Below, one piece after another: positions 20,028-30,626 of a stretch of 64,000 nucleotides of DNA (positions within the stretch are counted from its first letter, which is position 1; each line of letters opens with the position of its first letter). The translations under genes and the position numbers were made by a program. Origin of the DNA: Platerodrilus igneus. Lineage: Eukaryota > Arthropoda > Insecta > Coleoptera > Lycidae. The stretch covers positions 1,967,001 to 2,031,000 of the forward strand of contig JARFIW010000999.1 of the NCBI GenBank assembly GCA_036346225.1. The letters are read 5' to 3'. Below the pieces are notes generated by a model, which was not told where the DNA came from, did not search any database, and was given only the letters and a program-made list of their open reading frames with translations.

Positions 20028-22448
20028 GTATCATAAAACGCTCCATACGTACGACTTTAAGAAAGTTTTTCCATTATCTAAACTAATACTATTAGTTTTT
20101 TTTAAAAACATTTTTTTAGCTTGAGCAATTCTAGCTACTATATTCCTTCTGCTACGTCCGTTCTTTGTAATTATACTACCTAAATAGCAGAATTCATCTA
20201 CCTCCTCTAATTCGGTATTACCTATTTTTAATTTTGGTTTAAAACTAGGCTGTAACTCACTTGTAATTATCTTTGTCTTTCCTGAGTTAATTCTCATACT
20301 ATAGTTACTCCGTAGTATCTCATCTAAAATATTTAAAAACTCTCCTAACTCTTTTCTAGACTCTGCTATAATGGCTATATCATCTGCAAAACGTAACATG
20401 TCTATTTTTATCACTGTACACTAATACCTATCTCTTTTCTCTCTCTAGCCAAGTTTAAAGCTTCCTCAATATAAACATTACAAATCAAGGAAGATAGTAT
20501 GCAGCCTTGTCTAACACCATTTCTAATCTCAGCTTCCTTTTCTATTTCCTCAAATATAATTACTACGCTTTGGTTTTTATATAGACTGTAAATAATTTTT
20601 CTACCCCCATGAGAGATTTCTATTTTTCGCAAAACCCTAAACATAACAATCCAATTAACCCTATCAAATGCTTTTTCTAAATCTACAAACGCGAAATGAG
20701 TCTTTTATTTTTTTATAACCTTTTTTCGATAACTACCCTAATCATTAGTATCGGTTCTCTAGTTCCTCTGTCTTTACGAAAACCATATTGGTTTTCGCCT
20801 AAATAATTCTCAGTCAAAGCTACTACTCTATTTTTAATTATTATTTGGAAGCGTGAGAAGTTAAACTAACCGTTCTAAAATTCTCACACCTATCAGCTAC
20901 TACCTTTTTTGGGATTAGAATAATAATTTTTTTTTCCAAATCTATTGGGACCTCCCCTGTGTCATATATTACTTTTACTAGTTCATATAATCTGTCTAAA
21001 GTTTTCTGACTTGCATATTTTATTAATTCTGCGGGTATATCAAATATTCCTAGCGCTTTATTTAGTTTAATATCTTTAACAGCTCCATCAAATTCTTCTC
21101 TTAATATTGAGAACCCTATTTCTACATCCTCTTCTTGGTCGTTCTCTAACTCATCCATATCGTCTTCCTTATATAAACCTTCTAAATATCTTTTCCATCT
21201 ATCTGCTACTTCAAGTTCATTTATTAAAAGCTCATTATTCTCATCTTTAATACCATTATATTTTTTCCTATCTTCCCCGAAAAACTTTTTAACTGCCCTG
21301 TAAGCCCTGTCTGTCTTACCTACTTTCAAATCATCTTGTATTTCGTTACAATTCTCCTCCATCCATTTATTTTTGGCTTTTCTTCCCTAACGTACTCTCT
21401 CATTTCTAACATATTTTTGCTTACTTTCACTATCCAATTCTCTGAAAGGTTTAAGCTTTCTTCTATTCTCTATTAAATCTAGTATCTCTTTTGTTATCCG
21501 GGGTTTTCTCGCTTCTACTTTTTTCTTACCTATAGTCTGTGTTGCTGTATCATGTATAGCCCTTTCTATTTCTTTCCATCTATTTTCTACGTTGCATCCT
21601 ATAGCTATCTCTTTGATCTTATTATCCAATAGTCGTTTATATTCCTCTTTTACCTCACTATCAACAAGCTTATATAGATCCCAACCCTCTCTTTTAACCT
21701 TTCTCGATTTTTGAATTTTAGATTACACTTCAGTTTAACTAAGTTATGATCGCTATCTATGTCAACCCCTAGATAACTACGACAGCTTTTATCTTGGTTT
21801 CTAAATTTTTGCTTAACTAAAATATAATCTATTTTGTATGTAGCTCTATCACCAGGAGCTTTCCAGGTATATCTTCTTCTAACATGTTGTTCGAATAGGG
21901 TGTTTGTTTACAGTTACTAATCTATGTTCCTGGCAAAACTCAACTAATCATTCTTCTCTATCATTTCGTCTACCATACCCAAAGTTTCCTACCATTTTTC
22001 CTTCACTACCTTCTCCCACTAATGCATTAAAATCGCCCATAACTATTAAATTCTCATTTTCCTTTACTTTTCTCACTATACTATTTATATCCTCGTATAC
22101 CTTTTCTACTTCCTCATCCACGTACTTAGCTGTTGGCATGTAAACCTGTACTAAAACAGAGTCTGTGGGTTTCGTCTTCCATCTAACCATAATTATTCTA
22201 TCACTAAATTGTAAGTACTCTATAACTTTACGTCATAATCTTTTACCTAACACTATTCCTACCCCTGCCTGTCCATTAGTTGAAGAAGTTGTACTTATTC
22301 TATAATTATCTTTCCAAAAGTCATTACTATCTAGCCATCTCACCTCAATAATACCTACAATGTCCAGTTTTCTTTTTCTCATTTTGAGTAATAAATTCGT
22401 TAACTTATCTACTCTAAGTAATGACCTTGCATTCCAAGTCCCTATCAC
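20028..22448 (-). pseudogene. LINE copy C endonuclease-reverse transcriptase
   Basis: From MIGTWNARSLLRVDKLTNLL at 22448 the frame gives the endonuclease (SSTNGQAGVGIVLGKRL, then VMGDFNALVGEGSEG at about 22050). The linker follows (21387-21629; 20841-21362 with KTDRAYRAVKKFFGED and LNKALGIFDIPAELIKYAS), then the RT palm (RNGVRQGCILSSLICNVYIE near 20500, and MLRFADDIAIIAESRKE at 20400 with the catalytic ADD). The gene ends against the Polinton insertion at 20027 after the ARIAQAKKMFLKK region. Frameshifts and stops interrupt it. The encoded enzyme would nick DNA and copy its own RNA at the nick. Confidence 0.88.
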
Positions 22449-22593
22449 TAAATCGAACCGTTGTTTTAAATTGTTATGATGACGAGCCCCAAGTACCCCC
22501 TCACGGAGATCCGAATGAAGGGTATCTTACCTCCGGACAAGAATTTTAATTGTGAGCTCTCTATCATCCATAGTTGGTGTTTTAGGCCACGCA

Positions 22594-23135
22594 AGTTATG
22601 TATCCCCCAATTTATCTATATATTAAATAATAGGATCTGATAGAAATTATTAAAAATTGTTAAATAAATCATAAGTCAATTGCAACAATGTAATACAAGG
22701 ATAAACCAGACAGGTTATTAACAGTTCATGAGAACGGATGCAATACAATGCATTCCAGACGATAGTGATACTGCAGGTGGCAGGTCACAGACGGCTGACA
22801 TATCGCAATTACCTAGAAATAAGATTGTAACAATGTAACAAAGTATAGAATTAAGAGTAAAGCAGACATATCTGTAAGTTCCCACAGCCATGTGAGGGGG
22901 TAGGATCATTATAAAAAGCTCGAGAGCTTAAGGACCCGGCAGTCAGTCAAAGTATTCAGCTTTAGCATTGCAATTTGCTTAGGCGACTCACAATATTAGT
23001 TCAATTAATTAATTTATTTTGATTTAAAGTTAAAATCAGTAAAATTCCACATTAATTTCTGTAACAATTAAATAAATTTGTTAAGTTCAGAAGTGTTTTA
23101 TTAAAAACGCAACTCCCAAGGCCCGAACCTTAACT
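22594..23135 (+). mobile_element. Solo LTR of the 17.6/297-like family
   Basis: The 542-bp sequence from AGTTATGTATCC to CGAACCTTAACT matches the 5' LTR at 45293-45825. It is flanked by a 4-bp duplication with one change (cgca at 22590-22593, tgca at 23136-23139) inside the leader of LINE copy C; copies B and D show the uninterrupted sequence ggccatgcatacc/ggcctaaaac region. AGTT...AACT ends are those of the gypsy/17.6/297 group. LTR-LTR recombination has removed the interior. Confidence 0.9.
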
Positions 23136-23535
23136 TGCATACCTGGGAAATATTGTAATAGGTTCCCATATCTTTCCACAACGTAGTTTTTAAAGATTTT
23201 AGCAAAAAGACGTATCCTTCACGGCCAATCCTCAACAACCTTGTAAATTATTGAGGATCGCACGACACCAACCAACTCTCCGCCAATATTTTTTAGCCAG
23301 CAGGGCTGCTGCCCCTTGCTGCGCCTTTTAATTGCCTTTTACGATAAGCAGGCTTACTATAGTAGTATTCTTTGTCCCCTACTATAGGAACCACGTAACC
23401 TTTAATAGTTTCTAATATGACACTACACACGGCTCATATTATTATTATTAACACTTTCGTTACTTACATCATGGAACCGAGTCTACTCAGGTTCACACTG
23501 AGTGCGCATGCCGTAGAGCCGTGGCTTATCCATCT

Positions 23536-23839
23536 CTCTCATAGACGGCTCCGTGGATCAGACAGGTTAGCGTACAACTACTGATCCTAAAGTGCCGGGT
23601 TCGATTTCCGACACGGTCTGCTTGAAAAGTGTTAGGCGAACATTTATCAGAAAAATACGCCCTGGTTCGTATGAGAGGTAAAATGTAAGTCCCGTGTATG
23701 AGTGTTGTCGCGCATGTTAAAAATTCCTACCTTGTTTGGAATAGCAAAGGCTAAATAAAAAATTTTCAGTTAAAAAAAACTCGCTTCCTGATCAATGTAG
23801 TCTCTTCGAGTGGAGCATTGGAAAATGAAATGTACAGGT
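23536..23839 (+). mobile_element. tRNA-derived SINE, copy 3, with 10-bp target duplication
   Basis: A 304-bp SINE between two copies of ttatccatct (23526-23535 and 23840-23849). The head has ggctccgtggatcagacagg and box B gggttcgatttccgac, and the body includes the cctaccttg...ggaatagcaa segment. The tail (gagcattggaaaatg) is shared with the other copies. Confidence 0.9.
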
Positions 23840-23849
23840 TTATCCATCT

Positions 23850-25407
23850 TTAACTACGATGCTTTAGCATTTAAATAGTAGCATTTCGGTTGTTCATTTG
23901 CTACTTAGTGACCAGAGCGAGTGAATCACAAAAGATTATTAATTCGGCGTAAGTTTTCAGACTACCGGTTATGTGCTGATTTTATTAGTTATTAAAGTTG
24001 TTACGTTTATTTTTCTACATAAATTAAATACTCTTTTGCCCCTGGTTAAGTCATTACTCGCTCGAATAAATTTTATTTCTATTCTTAAATTCTCCAACAA
24101 TATCCTATCTATTTCACCTGTTCCTCTTAAGCCCGCGTTAACATAATTTTAACTCAAATCCCTTTTTCTTTTAAAACAAAAATTTATTCGATAAATTAAA
24201 TAGTCAATACCTTGTTTCAAATATCCGGTAATTTGTTAAACATTCCGATAACGTATAATTGCTTTCTCTTGTGTTTCTTATTTAAAGTCTTGTCCAATTA
24301 TTAGATCCTACTATTATTTGATAGCGTGTTTTCCAGTTTTGCTAATCGCGCTTCGATAACGCGAGGATTGCAGTTCGAACTCGTGGAGGCCAAATTGGTT
24401 CTTTTTTGTATGTAGGCCCAACTGTTCTTTGTCACAGATCAACTGCCGTTGCCTGTAAATCGCTAATGCCGTTATGGTAACCGGGTAAACAGATCCCGAC
24501 GACCGTGGCGTTGCTGTGCTAACTGATCCCCGATGGATTGCAAGCTAAGTATCCAGACACAAACAGGTATACAACTTGTTTTCTTTTGTGTATATCAATG
24601 GCATATTCCGTATCAGCGTTTGGTGTAGTTGCGTGATAAGAAATGTGACACTGTAGAATTATTGTTTGTTGCTGTGAATCGATATTATCGCTCTACAGGT
24701 GTGATGTACCATTGTCAAAAATGTTTGACAGACAAACGCTTGTTCTTTTCTACTAATTGGTTCGTTTTACGTATTATGTACAATTTAAAAAGAATGTGTG
24801 ACAATAGCTTTCACATGTTTATTTACTACTGATTAATTTTATTTTCTGTAAAATACGAGAAGTCTCAGTTATTTATTTATTTGCGGTAATCGAAATTCGA
24901 AAATGAAAAATAACAAAGGTATTATTTTGGTCAGTGATACTATTATGCAATGCGACACGCAACACTGACAGCAACATGCAACGGACTAAATAATAATATA
25001 AACATACAAAATCAGCATGCATCTGCAAGCAGGATTAGGACAACGCTGACGCGTCGACGCTGACTCGGCTCCTTTAACATCTACGCTTATCTACTAGATT
25101 TAAAATTTCAATGGTGATTGGCGAGCCGTCAGTATAGACATATTAAATTACAAACATTATATACTAAACCCTAGTGCGTGTATTAACCATTTGAAATAAT
25201 AATGTTCGGCTGATTTTCTTTTGAATTGTAGTTATAATGTAAAATTTTAATATGTAATTATTCAGTGCTATATTGTGTGGCATTGTGCTTCAATTTGTAT
25301 TCTCCATTCTAGTTCTAATTTTATACTAATCTTTTTCTTTTAGAATCTTATAAAGTTGAAAGCACATTTTACTAATACAACATTCAGGAGATGAACACTA
25401 AACACTT
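23850..25407. other. No gene seen; one tRNA-like stretch
   Basis: No coding region is supported. Around 24335-24400 a sequence (gctaatcgcgcttcgataac ... gcagttcgaactcgtgg) has a box B-like ttcgaac and could be the head of another old SINE. It does not fold into a convincing tRNA by eye. Confidence 0.4.
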
Positions 25408-25893
25408 TGAAGCGGGCTCCTGCTACCGCGTTTCTCTGATTTAAAACAAGTAATAACAAGAGTCTTTATTACTCACCGTTCAAAAGTCTAATTAACAGTA
25501 TATGCCTTATTTATAGATGTTTTCAGTCCAATTAACAATGAAGCACTATCACATTAATGAATTTACAAGCACTAATATCTTCCTAAATTAACTTCTTTAC
25601 CATAGGTCTATTAACCACACTAACACAACTATTCTTTATTACACTTCTATGTATTTATGTATACTACAAGCTGCATATACATTAGACATGTGCACTTAAC
25701 ATTTATGTTTACTGCTAGACTTCCAAAAGCTCAACTACGTTTACTGTACTTGATATAATTTATATTTGACATTCAAATATAGACTGACCCTTGCATTTAT
25801 TAGCGGTCTTATATATACTCTGCATTAAAAAGGATGACTCATCCTCCAGTCACTTCTGGAAGAATTCTGGAATCCGTGAGAATAAACAGTGCT
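25408..25893 (-). repeat. 3' LTR (truncated)
   Basis: It starts TGAAGCGGGCTCC on the plus strand and matches 28724-29210 and 8714-9200. Its last 50 bp (the LTR start on the minus strand) are missing. Confidence 0.8.
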
Positions 25894-26905
25894 TCTTTGT
25901 GGATTGTACAACCACACTAAATTTCCAGGTTGATAACCACCTTCTTGTGCTTTCGTGTCATATTGTGATGTCATTCGATCGCTTGCTGCCTGGATATTCT
26001 TTCGGACGTTTTCGTGAATGCTATTTGATCTTTCACGAAGCTTACTAACGTAATCTTCACCTGCGATCTCTTCTCCAGGTTTAAATCCAAACTAAAGATC
26101 ACATGGTAGTCGCAATTCACGTTCTAGCATTACGCAAGCGGGCGAGTATCCTGTGCTGTCATGTACCGAAGATCGGTACGCCAGTAGGAACAAATGTAAA
26201 TATTGGTCCCAGTCTCGTTGATGTTCAAAGACAACTTTGGCCAGGTACTTTTCTAAAGTCTTGTTCATTCTTTCAACCATTCCATCCGATTGGGGATGAA
26301 GTGGCGTGGTTCTAGTCTTCCTGATTCCAAGATACTTGCAGACGTTTTGAAACAACGTTGATTCGAAGTTTCGACCTTGATCGGAGTGTAATTCCAACCG
26401 AACTCCAAAGCGACAAAACAACTCCTTCACTAGTACATCTGCAACCGGCTCGGCTTCTTGGTTAGGTATAGCATATGCTTCCGGCCATTTGGTAAAATAA
26501 TCCATTGCAACCAAGATGTATTTATTCCTTTTCTCTGATTCAGGAAACGGACCAACTATATCAATCGCTACCCTCTCAAAAGGATTCCCCACGTTATACT
26601 CATTGGGGCTTTCCGTTTTGTAACTGAGCCATTTGCAGAGGTACACAACTCACATTTCCGGCACCGCTCCTTCACATCTTCTTTGCAGTTCACCCAATAG
26701 AATCTTTCTCTCACTCTTTCGAGAGTTCTTTTCACGCCAAAGTGCCCTCCGGAAATACCATTGTGCAAGTGCTGCAACATTTCCGGCACTCTGCTTCTCG
26801 GAACTATCACTTAAAGTCTCTCAGTGCCATCTTCACATTCCAGGCGTCGTTTCAAGATTCTATTTTCAATCATCAAGGAGTCCCACTGTGCCCAGTATGC
26901 CTTCA
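25894..26905 (-). pseudogene. Gypsy integrase, core intact
   Basis: Two overlapping frames (26568-26810 and 26092-26646) encode the zinc-binding module (LHNGISGGHFGVKRTLERV ... CRKCELC) and a complete DDE core: VAIDIVGPFPES, LHSDQGRNFES and DGMVERMNKTLEKYL. An unbroken YRSSVHDSTGYSPACVML segment follows. A short frameshift around the start of the core joins the frames. It is the better preserved homologue of the integrase at 9836-11074. Downstream sequence to 25894 still reads the C-terminal domain but stops short of a macrodomain. Confidence 0.85.
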
Positions 26906-26915
26906 GGCTCCTACT

Positions 26916-27280
26916 TTAAATACTAATTTTTTTCCAAGCTGGTCGTTGTCCTCTATTTTTCCACTCGATAATGCGTCCCAATTCGGCGTCATTCTCCTGG
27001 TCTTCCCGTATTTTTTCGGGTTGCCAAGTATCATCGGTTACCGTTATTCTATGGATGACACTTATTTTCTCTTCCATCTTGGAGCAATGTTTGTGGTCTA
27101 CCAGAGAAGGTCTCCTTGGCAGAGCGTCTGTATTCCGATGGCTAGTTTCTACACGATGTTCTGTGCCAAAGTCACATTGCTGCTGCTCAACCGGTTGTTT
27201 TTTTGGTTGAGTACAGTGTGTCTGTATATGACCAATCTCACCGCAGCTCCAGCATCGCAGACCCCATCTCTGCGGTCGTT
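26916..27280 (-). pseudogene. Gag zinc knuckle fused to RNase H end
   Basis: The frame 26916-27329 joins a retroviral-type CCHC knuckle (CWSCGEIGHIQTHC at about 27230-27270) directly to FGTEHRVETSHRNTDALPRR, which is the C-terminus of RNase H in the intact relative. The joint near 27170 marks a deletion of more than 1.5 kb that removed protease and RT. Confidence 0.8.
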
Positions 27281-27286
27281 GTCTGT

Positions 27287-27527
27287 TATCCCGACACGGC
27301 CGACTGCTTGAAAAATGGCAGGTGAGCATTTTTCACAAATATTACGCCCTCGTTCGGATGAGAGGTTAAATGGAGGTCCCGTGTGTGAGTGTTGTCACGC
27401 ACGTTAAAGATCCCTACCTTGCCTGGAACGGCAAGGGTTCGGCAAAATTCTAAAGTTCCAGGCAACAAAAAACTCGCCTTCTGGCCAATGTAGTACCTTC
27501 GGGTGGAGCATTGGAAATGTAAATGAA
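27287..27527 (+). mobile_element. tRNA-derived SINE, copy 4, 5'-truncated, 14-bp TSD
   Basis: A 241-bp SINE copy lies between two copies of cggtcgttgtctgt (27273-27286 and 27528-27541) and splits the gag of the gypsy element. It starts at the end of box B (ccgacacgg), so the tRNA-like head is missing. The body and tail (ggtggagcattggaaatgta) are the best preserved of the family. Confidence 0.92.
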
Positions 27528-27541
27528 CGGTCGTTGTCTGT

Positions 27542-28578
27542 CCAGCCTTTCCGCCTTTCGCTTTTCAAACACACAGTTGATTATTTCATCTATGCTGTTC
27601 TGCGCTTGACCAGGTTCCTCTAAGCCAAACCAAACTTTGTGACTCATCCTGCTTGACGTCGGCTTAGCTGCTTCAAATTCAAGCGCATGAGCCAGTGCAT
27701 CATCTAACATTTTTGGCCGTGCTAGTCTTAGCGCTTGCTGTATTTCGCCACCTTTAACGCCATCCACAAATGTTTGCACGGCCAGTTGTTCGAGGAAGCT
27801 ATCTGGTGCCGTTGGGTATGCCAATCTAACTCACCTGGCAATGTCAGCATCGAATTCTTGCAGGTTTTACTTGTCTTTTGCGAGCGGTTCTTAACTTGTG
27901 CGTGGTAAACCTGTTGAAGGTGAGCATCTCCGTATCTCATCTCAAGCTTCGATGTTAAGAGGCCGTAATCATTCTGCTGGTGATCGAGAATCCTTTGTAA
28001 GATGTTAAGAGCTTCCCCCATAGGGCCACTATTAAGGAGATAGCCTTCTCTTTGTTGCACCAACCGTTGGCTATTGCCGCAGCTTCAAATTGTTTCAAAT
28101 ATGTGGGCCAAGGTGTTTTGCCATCAAATGTAGGTGGTTTTACTTTAAACTTTGACGATATTGGCTCGCATTCTACCATGCTTCTTATTTCTGGAATGTT
28201 TTGACTTACAACTTGGTTTACTAATTCATGTGGCCGCGTTGTTAGTGAAATCATTTGTTCTTGCAGCCTCATCACATCTTCTTCCATTTTTATCAATTTA
28301 CTGCCCAACTTTTGCTCAACTGTTTTTACTTGTTCAGTGACATCTTCTTTCAATGCGATGGAGCTTTCCATTAATCTTTGTTCTAACGTGGCCGTTTTTT
28401 CATTCAACTCTTCCATTTTCACCTCGTTTTCACTAAACCGTTCTTTTATTTTCTCAGCATTTTCACTAAGTGCTATTTCCATACCGTATTTAAACTCTTT
28501 AAGAGTCGATTCCAGTTCAACTGACTTCACTAAGTTTTCACTGAGTGTCACTTCCAGTTTAGCCGACCTCTCCTCCAT
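27542..28578 (-). pseudogene. Gypsy gag
   Basis: From 28578 the frame gives a long predicted coiled coil (about residues 1-100, rich in Glu, Lys and Leu, for example SENAEKIKERFSENEVKMEE), then VKPPTFDGKTPWPTYLKQFE at about residue 150 at the start of the capsid-like domain. After frameshifts it continues at 27728-28063 and 27450-27824 with KLEMRYGDAHLQQVYHAQV and APDSFLEQLAVQTFVDGVKG, typical of capsid C-terminal regions in 412-like elements. The knuckle lies beyond the SINE. Gag forms the particle that packages the element RNA. Confidence 0.85.
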
Positions 28579-28705
28579 ACCGGATTTAAAATTCTAGAGG
28601 AAATTTATTATAGTTTCTACCTCCATCTTACTTTGAGTTCTTGTAACTGGCATATACAACTACTTAAATGTCTTTAAACTTGTGTTTTAAATTAATCACT
28701 ATATG

Positions 28706-28722
28706 CCCCGCACCTGACACCA
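28706..28722 (-). promoter_or_regulatory. Primer-binding site of the gypsy element
   Basis: On the minus strand tggtgtcaggtgcgggg lies one base after the 5' LTR end. Its first nine bases fit the 3' end of tRNA-Leu (CCA-tailed TGACACCA), the usual primer of 412/mdg1-like elements; the rest differs, so the exact tRNA is uncertain. Confidence 0.65.
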
Positions 28723-28723
28723 G

Positions 28724-29236
28724 TGAAACGCGCTCCTGCTACCGCGTTTCTCTAATTTAAAACAAGTAATAACAAGAGTCTTTATTACTCACCGTTCACA
28801 AGTCTAATTAACAGTATATGACTTATTTATAGATGTTTTCAGTCCAATTAACAATGAAGCACTATCACACTAATGAATTTACAAGCACTAATATCTTCCT
28901 AAATTAACTTCTTTACCATAGGTCCATTAACAACACTAACACAACTATTCTTTATTACACTTCTATGTATTTATGTATACTACAAGCTGCATGTACATTA
29001 GACATGTGCACTTAACATTTATGTTTACTGCTAGACTTCCAAAAGCTCAACTACGTTTACTGTACTCGAAATAATTTATATTAGACATTCAAATATAGAC
29101 TGACCCTTGCATTTATTAGCGGTCTTATATATACTCTGCATTAAAAAGGATGACTCATCCTCCAGTAATTGCTAGAAGAATTCTCGAATCCTGGAGAATA
29201 TGCAGAGCTTGCGGCGTTTTTTGTGTGTTTTGTGTG
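28724..29236 (-). repeat. 5' LTR of the second gypsy element
   Basis: Begins TGAAACGCGCTCC on the plus strand and follows 25408-25893 closely. The outer edge near 29236 is not certain because the terminal 50 bp differ from the LTR at 9252. Confidence 0.75.
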
Positions 29237-29343
29237 TTTGATTACGTTATTATTGAAAGTTTGTCAGATAGGCCCTTGCGTGAAGCATCACCTAGGGCCA
29301 CTTTGGTGGTCGGGGACCCCGCGGTTACGTCGTTGCTTGCATC
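29237..29343 (-). repeat. Probable left hAT terminus, inverted, with its TSD
   Basis: The plus strand reads ggggaccccgcggttacgtc gttg ending at 29335, followed by cttgcatc (29336-29343). The right end of the hAT element reads gttacgtcactg (41917-41928) followed by gatgcaag (41929-41936). The two 8-mers are exact reverse complements, and the termini are alike. So this looks like the left terminus plus its target duplication, turned around by a local inversion. Confidence 0.5.
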
Positions 29344-30123
29344 CCACAATTTAGGATAACTTAACAAGGAGCTTGGCACACAAATTTGATGCAGTATTGC
29401 TAAAAAGTTTGGTTCTTAAAATTTACAATACTTAATAAAGTATTTGAGGTCATGAGGTGTGATGGTTTTAAATAAACAACATATTTATAAATAGTTAATT
29501 AACTTTAACAGGTACGTAAATACGTTCAATATAAAATATACACAAAGTTTGAATTGTAGTCGAACTGATGTCTTGGATACAACTTTCAAATTTGTAACAA
29601 CAAAGCCTTTAGGAGGACGATATTAATTTAATCTCAATACATGTCAACGTTTTTAAAAATGTTTTTCTTGCTTTATGTAAAGCAACTAAATCAAAATTAA
29701 GTAATACTTAAAAATTAATATATTAACTAACAAATGTATATTTATATTGTGCCAAATCTGTAGAGCAATTATAAATTATGCTTCATCATTCCACAGATAG
29801 TCGTCTTTCTCTTCACTATCTACATTGATAATCAACGGTAGTGCATCTTCATAATTAAATGCTATTTCCCTATCCCATGCAATTTTTTCTGTGAAGAAAC
29901 GTATGCACATTTTACCACAAGATAGTGTGGCGTCATGTACGGAACTTACTTTGCAAAACATTTTGTTCCATGAATTTGTACTACAACCTATAATTTATTT
30001 ATAGGAAAACAAGATTCCGAAATCGAAATAAAATTCTTTATCGAGGAGAAGTATTCTACTGATATGGCTCTATATTCTGGTATACAATTAACAACACGCT
30101 TTAAGAGATTTATTTTGAAATAA
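29344..30123. other. No gene recognised
   Basis: AT-rich. A 61-codon minus-strand frame at 29776-29961 has mixed composition (VHDATLSCGKMCIRFF) but no recognisable motif and may be chance. The end of the segment leads into the hAT transposase trace. Confidence 0.4.
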
Positions 30124-30360
30124 GGGCCCGAAAAACCCTTTCCCAGAAATGCTAAAAACAGGTCTTTTTCTGAAAATTATTACGTTTGTAAATCGACATC
30201 TAATATAGAAATTGATTTAACTTGGCTACGTTACTCCCCCAAATACGACAAAGTTTATTGTGAACCATGCTGGCTGTTTTCTACAATTAAGTCTGGGTGT
30301 ATTGGAAAAAGTCGGTCCCAGGCCGCAGCACAAATTAAAGGCAACCATTCTTTTAAACTT
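30124..30360 (+). pseudogene. hAT transposase, TTF-type zinc-finger region
   Basis: After a stop at 30121 an open frame gives RSFSENYYVC, then IDLTWLRYSPKYDKVYCEPCWLFS. This is the TTF-type zinc-finger pattern at the N-terminus of ZMYM1-like hAT transposases (YSPxxDxVYCxPCxLF). It ends at a stop, and the trace resumes at 30490. The protein would bind the element ends and cut them; this copy is dead. Confidence 0.8.
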
Positions 30361-30489
30361 TAAAATTTTCACGTAATGTACTCAAACCAAATATATCGAA
30401 CATCAATAAATCAAAGTCATCTTCAATTTATGTCATAAATGTCAAACTTGAAGTTTTTATTATTTTGAAAACGATCCTAGGTCATGGAT

Positions 30490-30610
30490 CGAAACGTAAA
30501 TAAAGACGGTTTTAAAAACTATGAGTGGTTTAATTCCCAAAGAAGATTAAGAAAAATCGATATTAGCAGTTAAAGTAAAATACATGAATATAATAAAGAG
30601 TTTATCCAAA
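30490..30610 (+). pseudogene. hAT transposase, end of the zinc-finger region
   Basis: A short frame reads KDGFKNYEWFNSQRRL and later SKIHEYNKEF, the counterpart of the GFxNW...KLxxHExS segment that follows the TTF finger in this transposase family. The 120 bp between this and 30360 do not match the family and may be a small insertion. Confidence 0.6.
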
Positions 30611-30626
30611 ATAATTCTTGAAAGCA

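Larger units (their letters stand above)
17010..23392 (-). mobile_element. Full-length RTE-like LINE (copy C) with nested insertions
   Basis: An 11-bp direct repeat (acgtaaccttt at 16999-17009 and 23393-23403) bounds a LINE on the minus strand. Its 5' end is the ccta-tagtagggga block at 23392 and its 3' end is a short ATG-repeat tail (catcatcat on the plus strand at 17010-17018). Removing three later insertions (SINE 17366-17654, Polinton derivative 18131-20021, solo LTR 22594-23135) and their duplications leaves about 3.6 kb. That is the size expected of an RTE element with one endonuclease-RT frame. The ATG-type tail also fits RTE. All three nested elements are younger than this insertion. 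Confidence 0.88.
25408..29236 (-). mobile_element. Second 412/mdg1-like gypsy element, internally deleted
   Basis: Minus-strand order is: 5' LTR (28724-29236), primer site, gag, zinc knuckle, then directly the end of RNase H, integrase, and 3' LTR (25408-25893). Protease, RT and most RNase H are deleted at about 27170. The integrase C-terminus, macrodomain, CCCH finger, polypurine tract and the first part of the 3' LTR are deleted at about 25893, where a shared cttctttgtg may have guided the joint. LTRs and integrase are close to those of 8714-13275. No target duplication is clear, and the right boundary is approximate. Confidence 0.8.

Noticed and set aside
24335..24400. A tRNA gene around ttcgaac
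   Set aside because: Only the box B-like part fits; stems could not be paired convincingly by eye. Kept only as a possible SINE head.
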